From Locusta migratoria (taxonomy: Eukaryota; Arthropoda; Insecta; Orthoptera; Acrididae), in assembly GCA_026315105.1 (NCBI GenBank), contig CM048750.1, forward strand, positions 168,544,549 to 168,608,548: a stretch of 64,000 bases of DNA, given 5' to 3'. Below the pieces are notes generated by a model, which worked only from the letters and a program-made list of their open reading frames with translations, did not search any database and was not told the DNA's origin. This document shows, in pieces, positions 54,560-64,000 of the stretch; the first letter of the stretch is position 1; each line of letters starts with the position of its first letter. Made by a program: the position numbers and the translations under genes.

Positions 54560-55698
54560 GGAAACGAAAAAAAAAAAAAAAAAAATAGAAACTGAAGACT
54601 ACACGGAAAGAAGGGGTTAAGTCGATTTTACAGACTTTTCAGGAGAGTAATTTCAAAGATTAAAACGTTACAGTTTCATTGGTTATTGACATACGCTTCT
54701 GTAATTTATACAGTACATTCACCGACCTTTCTTTACTATTCCCTGAAAGTATAAAACAATATTAATAAAAAAAACTGGACCCATTACGTCCTTTTATCTG
54801 TAAATCTATTTTTTTAATTTCTTAGTGTAACGCACAAATAAGATTGTCAAAGTCACAGTGATATTGGAATGATATTTCACTATATAACTTCCCTGTAATT
54901 CCCCTGACAAAATTCTATTTATATTTGAGTGTGGTCATTTCTGCAAGGCCTACGCCGTTGTACACTGTTAACAGAAATCAGTCCTTTCAGGTGACAACTT
55001 TGCTCATTCCAGTCCTTCAGCAAATTGAATTTAGATATTAATGTAGATTTCTCTGTATCAGTTAGCAAATCAGTACAATTCTTCTTGCAGTTACAACGAT
55101 CACCTATTTCATGTGACATTGCTCTTAGCTTTTTAGATACTTCAGACTTTCTACCATAGCTCTGTCTTTTTCTAGACGTACCACTGCAGCTTGAATCTGG
55201 ATCTTCCATCGCCAGTTGAAACACCGTCGTCAGTTGGATATCAAACAACTACTACACCACAAAGAATTCAAGTGAATGTCAAGGCTACTCTGTGTTAGCA
55301 CAAATCACGACACGATATTCGGTTCTGCCACAGCATAAAGCAAAGAAGCTAATGTGAAATCTGCTCCGTGTTTGCTTCGACAATACATATGAAAATCAAC
55401 AATGACATTGCATTTAACGATGTCAACAATGATACTTCCGTAACAGCAGAAAAAAATACAGCTGACTGCTGAGAAATAGACACCGGCTGGACTTCACCCT
55501 TTCTTTCCGAGTTTCAGATGGACTTGACCCGTTTTCTCAGTGTATACCATATTTTGATCTCGCTATAACATTTAAGTTCACCCAACTGAAAGTAACATCT
55601 GATGAACTTCATAAAGATACCAGTAACTCATTTTCGTGAAATTTGGACTTAACCCCTACTTTCCGTGTACTCTTCAATTTTTACTTTCGTGTTTCATG
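54560..55698. mobile_element. TIR transposon of unknown superfamily
   Basis: The left end region (54560-54632) and the inverse of 55636-55698 share gaaac, tgaaga and tacacggaaag, followed by aggggttaagtc. The inner inverted repeat tacacggaaag..aggggttaagtc is about 24 bases with one mismatch. A poly-A run sits in the left arm. It holds one minus-strand ORF (54919-55248). If the ends are the tacacgg repeats, TA flanks both, which would point to a Tc1/mariner-like target. Confidence 0.65.
54919..55248 (-). CDS. Cys-rich unknown ORF, transposon-associated
   Basis: An open frame of 109 residues. A basic, Ser-rich stretch (SGTSRKRQSYGRKSEVSKKL) precedes GDRCNCKKNCTDLLTDTEKS, then FNLLKDWNEQSCHLKGLI and VQRRRPC. 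The pattern C.CKk.C....t..E....f..L.d...Q...L.GLI....vqRRR resembles, from memory, an N-terminal module of uncharacterised insect proteins that may be transposon-derived. It lies inside a TIR element, near its right end, so it is probably the start of a lost transposase. Function unknown. Confidence 0.45.
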   Translation of the reverse strand: MFDIQLTTVFQLAMEDPDSSCSGTSRKRQSYGRKSEVSKKLRAMSHEIGDRCNCKKNCTDLLTDTEKSTLISKFNLLKDWNEQSCHLKGLISVNSVQRRRPCRNDHTQI

Positions 55699-57344
55699 AA
55701 TTTCAGGAATGTCCATTGCAATGTGTTGTGTTCACCGTGGCATAACGTAATTTATTTCTTCGACCAAGTCCGAAAAAAACGAGCATGAGTTTTCCTATGT
55801 TAAAAATGTGGTTCTAAAAGTTAACACTCAAAAAATACAGCTCATCAGTTGCAAAGCATCTGACAGATGCCACTTACAATGCTGGGCACACAAGCATGAA
55901 ATATAAGTTATGACGTCCTTTTATTTGATATTTTGGTTGGAGGTGGAAATTTATTTGGTTTGTTGTAGTGCTTCGGTATGATAGAAGCGACGTCAGCGGT
56001 AGTGCAAGCTTTCGTCGTCTTCACATAAAGATTCAGTAGGCACGTAAAATTTTTATTTGAGGCATACGTTGGTTATTTAAGTTGGTAATCCTGATAATAT
56101 TTCATATATTCAGTTACGGATGCCTCTGGTTTAACTTTCCGTAGCCTAACACAGTTTATGGATTATATTTCAACTGATGAAGATGGACTCTGTAATCTCA
56201 GGGGCTTGTTTTAAAAATTATTAATTCTTTTTGTAATATAATTTTTCTTTCTCGGCCGTTCCATTTAACGAAGCATGTCACATAAACATTGACTTGTCTG
56301 TAGCTACAAAAGTCAAAACATTGATTTTGAATTGCAAGTCTTTTTACTGAGTATTTACGTCCTTTAATTATTTTTAGTCACTTTGATTCACAGACAATTA
56401 AAAGATGCTATTTTTTAAAAAGTTCTTCAGTTATCAATGGGAAGGTCAGGTGCTAACTATGGTTGATGTGGTTGACACAAAATTTTAAATTAACATTTCT
56501 CCTATATTTCACCTTAAGCACAGTTTTACAAAACACTGTCAAAGTCACACGATATATTTTAAATAAGCAGTTCTCTATAGTTCATTTCACAAAATCGCAG
56601 TTTGATATTCTTGGCAAAATCAATATTTAAAAATTATTCCTTTTTTTAAATCAACTTAAATTTATTTGATTTAATGTTTGTCAATGAAGAAAACCTTTCC
56701 AGCAATGATGAATATTTTCTTGATTATTACGTTCCTATCAGGAGCCAGTCCGTAGCCTATCCCAAAAAGTCCACAGATGTTATTTACGCACTCGCGTATA
56801 AGTTCGATTTAATTAAGCCTTTCAAATCAATTCAACCATAGAAACAAAAAGTTCTGAATATTTTTGCACCTGACTATTTCAGATACGACCACAACAATGT
56901 AAGTCCGAAAGTTGACTAAGAAATGTTAATACATCGAGGAACAAAGACTGAGAGAGATCTTATCGTTACGAGAAACAAATACTGAGAGCTGTTAACGTTG
57001 GGAGAAACAAAGACTGAGAGAGCGAGTAGCTATACTGCGGAACTATTTATACTACTATTGCGACAAAAGATTACTCTGATTTACTTTGTTTAGACGCGGT
57101 TACTCTGAGACTGTACTGTTTCGATACTTCAAAGATATATTGACTGTTACTGAAATTATGACAAATGCGTAAAAATTCTGCCTCTTACAAATTATTAGAA
57201 TTGAATCTTGATGAAAATGGCTAGTTTGTGCTGTGATTGCGATGTAGTGTTACAAAGTTCTGCTTTTTAAATCTTGTCACATGTAATTTACATTTGTAAC
57301 TTGAACGTGAGCTCTGTTGATCAAAACCACTGTTCATTTCGTTG
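55699..57344. other. unassigned AT-rich stretch with a small tandem repeat
   Basis: Mostly featureless. At 56939-57025 there are three units of acaaagactgagag type, spaced 34 and 32 bases. No domain-bearing ORF. Confidence 0.4.
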
Positions 57345-58370
57345 TTGTAGTCTTCAGTCCACAGACTGGTTTGATTCAGCTCTCTACGCCACCCTATCCT
57401 CTGCAAGACTCTGTCTGAGAATACGTACTTCAACCTACTTCCTTTTCAATCTGCTTACTGTATTCGTCCCTCGATCTCCCTCTACGATTTTTACCTCACA
57501 CACTTCCTTTTAATGCTAAGATGACAATTCCTGCATGTCTCAGAATGTGTCCCAACAAACTCTCCCTCTACGATTTTTACTCCACACACTTCCTTCTAAT
57601 GCTAAGTTGACGATTCCTTCATGTCTCAGAATGTGTCCCAACAACCTATCCCTTCTCTTAGTCCTGATACGCCAAAAACACCTTTTCGCCCCAATTCTGT
57701 TGAGCATCTTCTCATTAGTTACGTGGTCTACACACCTAATCTTCATCTTTAGTCTGTAGCATCACATTTCGAAACCTTCTATCATATTTTTATCTGAACA
57801 TCTTATCTCCAAGTTTCACTCCCATACAATGCTACACTCCAGACAAATGCTTTCAGAAAGGACTTCCTAACAATTAAATTAATACTGGATGTTAACAAGT
57901 GTTGCTTCTTTTGAAACGCTTTTCTTCACAAAGGAATTGTGAATTTTATATCTTCTTTACTTCGGCCATCAGATGTTATCTTGCTACCCAAATAACAAAA
58001 CTCATCTACTACATTTATTGTCTCATTACTTAATCTAATTCCTTCAGCATTGCCTGACTTTCTGACACTACTTTCCAAATCTTTTGTTTTACTCTTGTTA
58101 CAGTTCATCTTATGCCTTCCTTTCAAGACAATGTCCATTCAGTTTAATTGCTCTTCCAGGTCCTGTGTTGTCTCTGACAGAATTACTATGTCGTCAGCAA
58201 ACCGCAAGGTATTTATTTCCTCTCCCTCGACTTTTAATATCCTATCCAAACCTCTCCTTGCATGCCTTCACACCTTGCTCAATGTACAGATTGAACAATA
58301 TTGGGGAAAGGCTACATCCCTGTTTTACCCCCTTCCATACCCTTCGAATCTAATAATTGCTGTCTGGTTT
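57345..58370 (-). mobile_element. RTE-like retrotransposon with an 86-bp tandem duplication
   Basis: The minus strand encodes the family blocks: SVRKSGNAEGIRLSNETINV, VDEFCYLGSKITSDGRSKED, MLNRIGAKRCFWRIRTKRRD, RLLGHILRHEGIVNLALEGS. It ends in the inverse of the ctgaagac tail near 57350. tctccctctacg occurs at 57475 and 57561, an 86-bp duplication covering the coding stretch for RLLGHILRHEGIVNLAL. Frameshifted throughout. Confidence 0.85.
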
Positions 58371-58623
58371 TTGTACAAGTTGCTACTCATTTCATGTAAC
58401 AAAAATTTTTGTAGTTCAATAGTTGAAGTCGAAACCTTTGTAAAATAATCAACCTCTAGCTTTGCAACCGATGAGTTGTATTTCTTTCGTGTTAATCTTT
58501 CACGATCGGTTACTGTCGCAACAGCCATGTTTAAAATTGTTCCAAATGTTGTTATTATAACTGATTATTGACTATTGAAATAGCCTTTTGGTCATTTTTC
58601 TTACAAAACTTATGTTACTTTTA

Positions 58624-59867
58624 GCCGTGGCGGAGCGGCCGAGCGCATTGAGGCCCTATGCTACGATGGGCGAGGCCGTTCCCCGTCGGTGGTTCGAATC
58701 TGCCCTCGGACATGGCTGTTTGTGTCGCCTTTAGTATAAGGTAGTTCATAAGTAGTTTGTCTCTTTCAAGTTCTGAAGCAAGCAGGATTAAAATATGGAG
58801 AGCGTAAGGTTATTTACAACTTGTACGAAAACCAGACAGCGGTTGTCAGAGTTGAAGGGCATGAAAGGGATGCAGTGGTTGGAAAAGGGAGTAAGACAGG
58901 GTTGTAGTCTTTCTCCATTGTTGTTCAATTTGTACATTGAGCAAGCTATAAATGAAAGCAAGGAGAGATTTGGTGAAGGAATTAAAGTTCAGGGGGAAGA
59001 ATTAAAAACATTGCGTTTTGCCGACGACATAGTAATTCTGTCAGATACAGCAAAGGATCTGGAAGAGCAATTGAACGGAATGGGCAGTGTGCTGAAAGGT
59101 GCATATAAGATGAACATTAACAAGAGCAAAACTAGGGTAATGGAGTGCAGTGTAAAAAAATCAGGTGATGCTGAAGGAATTAGATTGGGAAACGAAGCAA
59201 TAAAGGAGGTAGATGAGTTTTGTAACTTGGGCAGTAAAATAACAAATGATGGTCGCAGTACAGAGGATATAAAATGCAGAATGGCAATGGGTAGAAAAGC
59301 GTTCTTGAAAAAGAGAAATTTGTTAACCTCGAATATTGATTTAAACCTAAGGAAGTCCTTTCTGAAGGCATTTGTATGGAGTGTTGCCTTGTATGGGAGT
59401 GAGACATGGACGATAAACAGTGTGGACAGGAAGAGGATTGAGGCTTTTGAAATATGGTGTTACAGAAGAATGCTGAAGATTAGGTGGGTGGATCGCGTAA
59501 CTAATGAGGAGGTACTGAACAGAATTGGGGAGAAAAGGAATTTCTGGCATGCCTTGACTAAAAGAAGGGATAGATTGGTAGGACACATTCTTAGTCATCA
59601 AGGAATTGTGAATGTAGCGTTGGAGGGAAGTGTATGGGGAAAAATCGCAGAGGAACACCTAGAGATGGGTACAGTAAGCAGATTCAGAGAGATGTAGGTT
59701 GCCGTTCTTATGTGGAGATGAAGAGGCTTGCTCAGGATAGGGTATTGAGGAGAGCTGCATCAAACCAGTCTCCGGACTGAAGACCACAACAATAACAAGT
59801 AGTTTGTAAGTTTAGGGCTGATGACCACGCAGTTAAGTCCTTTAAGCTTGACGAACATTTGAACATT
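58624..59867 (+). repeat. SINE family A3 split by an RTE insertion
   Basis: Outer 11-bp duplication tgttactttta (58613-58623 and 59868-59878), perfect. Head gccgtggcggagcggccgag, box B ggttcgaatctgc. At 58760 the tail is broken by the RTE and resumes at 59797 as aagtagtttgtaagtttagg. Without the insert it is about 200 bases. Confidence 0.95.
58761..59796 (+). mobile_element. RTE-like retrotransposon with 300-residue ORF, nested in a SINE
   Basis: Perfect 11-bp duplication aagtagtttgt (58750-58760 and 59797-59807). The ORF at 58795-59697 runs from GVRQGCSLSPLLFNLYIEQA (motif B) through LRFADDIVIL (motif C, the Asp pair), EVDEFCNLGSKITNDGRSTE, SVALYGSETWTINS, MLKIRWVDRVTNEE and RRDRLVGHILSHQGIVNVAL. 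A one-base shift near 59640 spoils the last 40 residues. Endonuclease and fingers are lost by 5' truncation. 3' tail ctccggactgaagaccacaac. Confidence 0.96.
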
Positions 59868-60124
59868 TGTTACTTTTATTTAATTAAAAGCTTAAAAATC
59901 ATTTCATTTCAACATTCGTTCACATAATCTTCAAATCACGCTGTTGTTGGTTGAAGTTCTGATGACATTACAAATAAATGATGTGACACATCAACATGGA
60001 TGTATACCAATGTGCTATATTAGAAATTGTTGTTATAGCAGTGATGTAAAAAATTACGACAGTTCTGAAGATGGCGTCTAGCACGCCGAAAAATATAATT
60101 AAAAGAAGAAAGCGATCTTGGTTG

Positions 60125-61480
60125 AAAATCTTTTATTAAACAATTCTAGATTGCCCCAACAATGTGCTCCTTATAGAATTGGAATATGATAACGCGCCTT
60201 TAATGAGATGAGCAGATGTTTCTATCTGTTGCCATCTGTACGTCGCTGTGAGTGTGATATATGAAGATACAATGAAGATCTCTAAATCCTTAAATAAATG
60301 TCTGCAGGATGATCTTGGGTGGGCTCCAGCAATTATTCTGATTACACACTTTTGTGCAATGAATAATTTTTTACTCAATGTTGAATTGGCCCATAATATA
60401 ATCCCATATGAAAAATATTCAAATGTTTGTAATTCTAGGCTTACAAACTACTTAAACTAGTTTAAAATAACCTAACGACGACACACAGTCACCCATGCGC
60501 CAGGGAGGACTCGAACCTCCGTCGGCGTGCAACAGCGCACTGCGCAGCGAGGCACCTTAGACCGCTCGGCAACTTGACTGCGGCGATCCCATATGAAAAC
60601 AGTGAATGTAAAGATGCATGGTAAGCTCATTTACTGAGATGTATGTTACCAAATTTTGCAGTGACCCTGACAGTGACCCATACAGCAGATCATCGATGTG
60701 TCTCTTCCATTGAATTCCTCGTCAATGCAAACACCTAAAAAATTTTGAATATTCTACCTTAGCTACAGATTTCTGTATAAAGTCTAGAGTTATTACTGAA
60801 GTCATGACATTTACTGTATAAACTGTATATACTGGGTTTTATCAAAGTTTAATGAGTGTCCATTTGTAGAGAACTGGTTAATAATTTTCTGAAAGACATC
60901 ATTTAAATTTTCATCAGTTACTTTCTGTTTGTCAATCGTGATAGCTATACTTGTAAAATAACTAGCTCAGTATCTTTGTGAATATAGAATGGCAAGTCAT
61001 TAATATATATTAAGAACAGCAAAGGACCCAAGACCGAACCTTGTGGAACACCATTTTTGATAACTCTCCAGTTAGAGGAATAAAAGTTTCTTCTATATAA
61101 TGAGAACTGCTTTCTGCATTCTTCCAGTTAAGTACGATTTAAAAAATTTGTGCAGTCCCACTCATACCACAATATGTAAGCTTATCTAGAATAATTCCAT
61201 TATTTACACAATCAAAAGCTTTGAAATATCACAAAAATTCCCGACTGGTGATATCCGGTTATTCAAATGATGTAATATTTCATCATTGAAGGTACATCTA
61301 GCATTTTCTGTTGAAAAGCTTTTTTGAAAACCAAACTGACATTTTGTTATAACTTTATTTTTACTAATTCATTAAGCTACTCGAGAATGCACAACGTTTT
61401 CAAAACTTTTAGCTGTGAGAAGTGAAGTGGGGCGATAGTTCTGGCATCAGACTATCCCCTTTTTATAGCTTCCCACTGGT
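60125..61480 (-). mobile_element. CR1-like retrotransposon, degraded, split by a SINE
   Basis: The minus strand encodes NGVPQGSVLGPLLF-like sequence near 61050 (motif B), INDLPFYIHK near 60985, NGHSLNFDK-type near 60860, LTRNSMEETHR near 60710, and after the SINE FIAQKCVIRIIAGAHPRSSC and RHLFKDLEIF. Same family as 24929-25912. Many stops; the catalytic DD region is not clear. Confidence 0.8.
60415..60585 (-). repeat. SINE family A2, shortened tail
   Basis: Perfect 14-bp duplication atcccatatgaaaa (60401-60414 and 60586-60599), the longest in the window. Head at the high-coordinate end, box B ggactcgaacctcc (inverse). The tail lacks the tatcggaccaaactgcgtgg part, a deletion of about 45 bases. 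Confidence 0.95.
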
Positions 61481-61499
61481 CCAGAAGTTCACCGTTGTT

Positions 61500-61750
61500 T
61501 ACTTCGCCGTGCTGTTAATTTGAGGTGGGAACCGGCAGAGGAGAGTTGGGGCCTAGAGACGTCCATGGCCCCTGGACAGTTGCCCTGACTGTGAGGGTTG
61601 GCCAGTTGAGCCAGCATGCCCTCGTGCTGTGCGCCTGATTAGCCGGCAGTTAGGCCACACCGCATTACGCCTCCTGGGAGCACCCCGTGCTACGTCTCTC
61701 ACCAACTGCAGCAGCCGGGGACACTCCCAGATAACAGTGCTCACCTTCCA
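61500..61750. other. CpG-rich island
   Basis: Moderately GC-rich block with ctgattagccggcagttagg and ccgcattacgcc. ORFs on both strands have no domain. Bases 61751-62150 are unassigned AT-rich sequence. Confidence 0.35.
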
Positions 61751-62162
61751 AAAGTTCTTCTCCCTAATCCCACAACAGGATTTCTCCCGCTGTTCAAATA
61801 ACAGAACAGTAACGATCCCGGCAACTTTTATGGACATTTTTTTAAGATTTGTAAAAATAATAAGATATTTAAGAAACTTAAAACTTCTTTTACTCAGTGA
61901 CTTACCTAGTTCCGACTTTAACTGAATGTGTATTTAATCCGTTCTTAGGTTAAATAGATCTCCTTCTTCCCCCATCCATCGCCTTCTGCTCCACACTGAT
62001 CATTTCACTTTAGTTTCCATACAAGTGAATTCTTATGAGTCATATCACCTACTATATTTTATTCATTCACTTTGCTAACCGTGGACCATAATATTACAAT
62101 TTTGGCTGTGACATTTGCACAATACTCTGCAACTTGTTCTCGGTGTCTTTTAATCTCCTGAG

Positions 62163-62365
62163 TGCCGCGGTGGAGTAGCCGAGCGGTCTAAAGCGTCTCG
62201 CTGCGGAGCGCGCGGTTGCTCGCCGTGGAGGTTCGAATCCTCTCTGGGGCATGGGTGTGTGTGTTTGTCCGTACGTTAGTTTACCTAGATTTAAGTAGTT
62301 TCTAAGCTACGGACTGATGACCACGCAGTTTGGTCCGATAGAATTACAAACATTAAAAAAAAAAA
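62163..62365 (+). repeat. SINE family A2 with A-rich tail
   Basis: Perfect 11-bp duplication aatctcctgag (62152-62162 and 62366-62376). Head ccgcggtggagtagccgagc, box B aggttcgaatcctc, tail ctacggactgatgaccacgc, then a run of A. Near-consensus, so young. Confidence 0.97.
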
Positions 62366-62376
62366 AATCTCCTGAG

Positions 62377-63062
62377 ACCAAGCTTTCCCAGTTTTCAGTT
62401 TCTACCTTTCTTCGAAATCTTGCTATGATACAAATTTCTTTTCTATGCGCAATGATATGATTACGAGTGATCTTCACTTCTTCCAAATCTCTTTCCACCT
62501 CAGTCAACCGTGGCCATTTTTTAAATTTCCTAGCTTTCGGCTACTTCCGCCAGTAAATCGCCTCCAACTTTTCAAACTCCACAGAAGTTCTCGTGAAAAA
62601 CTTGCTGGACTAGCATTCCTCGATAAAAGGGTTTGGGGAAACATGGCCTAGCCACAGCCTAGGCAAGCAGCTGCCCCTCGCCCCCCCCCCCCCCCCTAAA
62701 AGCCATAGCCACGAAATTTTATCTCTGATCTTTCTATTTTATGTAATTTATTTTTGTCACTGAGAATGCAACCACTATTCCAATTATAAACGTTCATATG
62801 CCTGACAATTGAGCTATGAGAACTGTCACCTCCCCCCCTCCCACTGTCATAGAATACAACCGTGTGGTTGGTTGCCAATTCGTTATATGTTCATTTTGAG
62901 TCCTTCTACATATAAACCAATCCACCTTGTGATGTGTGAAGGTAGTTGGCTCTTCAACCATTATCACCCTCCCCTTTTGTTTCCAAGATTGGTGGATAGG
63001 AGCAACGGTGTCTTATTTCTCTCAGACAATCTAATGAACGAAGAATGTAGAAAAGGTACATA
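62377..63062. other. unassigned stretch with a C16 run
   Basis: C homopolymer at 62681-62696. No domain-bearing ORF. Confidence 0.35.
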
Positions 63063-63065
63063 GTA

Positions 63066-64000
63066 GAAGACACAATAGGCCGTGCAACGTATTAAAGCAC
63101 GCATAACTGATAGAAGCCGACCTCGGGGAAGATCAGTTTTCAGGATAAATGTAGGGACACGGGAGGTAATACTCACTTTACGGCTTATCCTAGAAGATAG
63201 ATTAAGAAAAGGCAAACCTACATTTCTAGCTTTTGTAGATTTGGAGAAGGCTTTTGACAATGTTGATAGGAATAAACTCTTTCAAGTTCTGAAGCAAGCA
63301 GGAGTAAAAAGAAAGGAAGCGTAAGTTTATTTACAACTTGTACAAAAAACAGACAGTCGTTGTCAGAGTTGAAGGGCATGAAAGGTATGCAGTGGTTGGA
63401 AATGGAGGAAGACAAGTTTGTAGTCTTTCTCCATTGTTATTCAATTTGTACATTGAGCAAGCTATAAAGGAGAGCAGGGAGAAATTTAGAGAAGGAATTA
63501 AAGTTCAGGGCGAAGAATTAAAAACATTGCGTTTTGCCGACGACATAGTAATTCTGTCAGATACAGCAAAAGACCTGGAAGAGCAATCGAACGGAATGGA
63601 CAGTGTGCTGAAAGGTGCATATAAGATGAACATTAACAAGAGAAAACTAGGGTAATGGAGTGCAGTGTAAGAAAATCAGGTGATGCTGAAAAAATTAGAT
63701 TCGGAAACGAAGCAATAAAGGAGGTAGATGAGTTTTGTTACTTGGGCAGTAAAATAACAAATGATGGTCGCAGTACGGATGATATAAAATGCAGAATGGC
63801 AATTGGTGGAAAAGCGTTCTTGAAGAAAAAAAATTGTTAACCTCGAATATTGATTTAAGCCTAAGGAAGTCCTTTCTGAAGGCATTTGTGTGGAGTGTTG
63901 CCTTGTATGGGAGTGAGACATGGACGATAAACAGTGCGGACAGGAAGAGGATTGAGGCTTTTGAAATATGGTGCTACAGAAGAATGCTGAAGATTAGGTG
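63066..64000 (+). mobile_element. RTE-like retrotransposon, continues past the window
   Basis: The longest 5' extent of this family here. RPRGRSVFRINVGTREVILT, then LAFVDLEKAFDNVDRNKLFQ (motif A with its Asp), then after frameshifts CSLSPLLFNLYIEQA (motif B), LRFADDIVILSDTAKDLEEQ (motif C), VDEFCYLGSKITNDGRSTDD and the coding stretch for SVALYGSETW. Frameshifts near 63325, 63650 and 63835 inactivate it. The 3' end is beyond 64000. Confidence 0.93.

Overview
This 64-kb window looks like non-genic DNA from a large arthropod genome. The density and type of SINEs, RTE, CR1 and Jockey-like retrotransposons, mariner-type transposons and a Penelope-like endonuclease are most consistent with an orthopteran of the Schistocerca kind. 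That assignment is inference from recalled repeat style, not from a host gene. I recognise no intact host protein-coding gene, rRNA, real tRNA gene or CRISPR array. Nearly all coding signal is decayed transposase or reverse transcriptase.

Layout. 0-9 kb: a deleted piggyBac relative with a cysteine-rich C-terminal domain, two tRNA-derived SINE families, a near-identical 163-bp tandem duplication, and RNase H-end, RTE and Jockey-like remnants. 9-19.4 kb: a Tc1-type transposase split by a SINE, a 3 x 184-bp array made from a reverse transcriptase motif, a PIF/Harbinger-like element with TAA target duplications, a Penelope-like GIY-YIG remnant beside a long palindrome, an opposite-strand Helitron end and RTE copies. 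19.4-28.7 kb: several Jockey-like copies, two of them head to head, broken by SINEs with clear target duplications. A tandemly duplicated segment carries different later insertions in each copy. 28.7-42 kb: a DD82E transposase remnant, a mariner nested in a foldback repeat, a DD41D transposon nested in another copy of that repeat, and more RTE and SINE. 42-54 kb: a candidate Gypsy LTR, a well-bounded 868-bp Helitron, CR1 between inverted arms, an element with tRNA-like inverted ends, and a second DD41D transposon split by a SINE. 54-64 kb: a TIR element with an unassigned Cys-rich ORF, RTE copies (one inserted in a SINE with both target duplications preserved), a CR1 remnant split by a SINE, and an RTE copy running off the end.

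The only sequence that looks non-repetitive is a set of about eleven CpG-rich islands of 200-450 bp, many with TAAT-type cores. They could be regulatory, but nothing here proves it. The window's main value is as a record of nesting. Target duplications let the order of many insertions be read directly. Possible novelties are a hammerhead-like module shared by several palindromic repeat families, one beside the Penelope endonuclease, and elements whose inverted ends or interior carry tRNA-like promoters.
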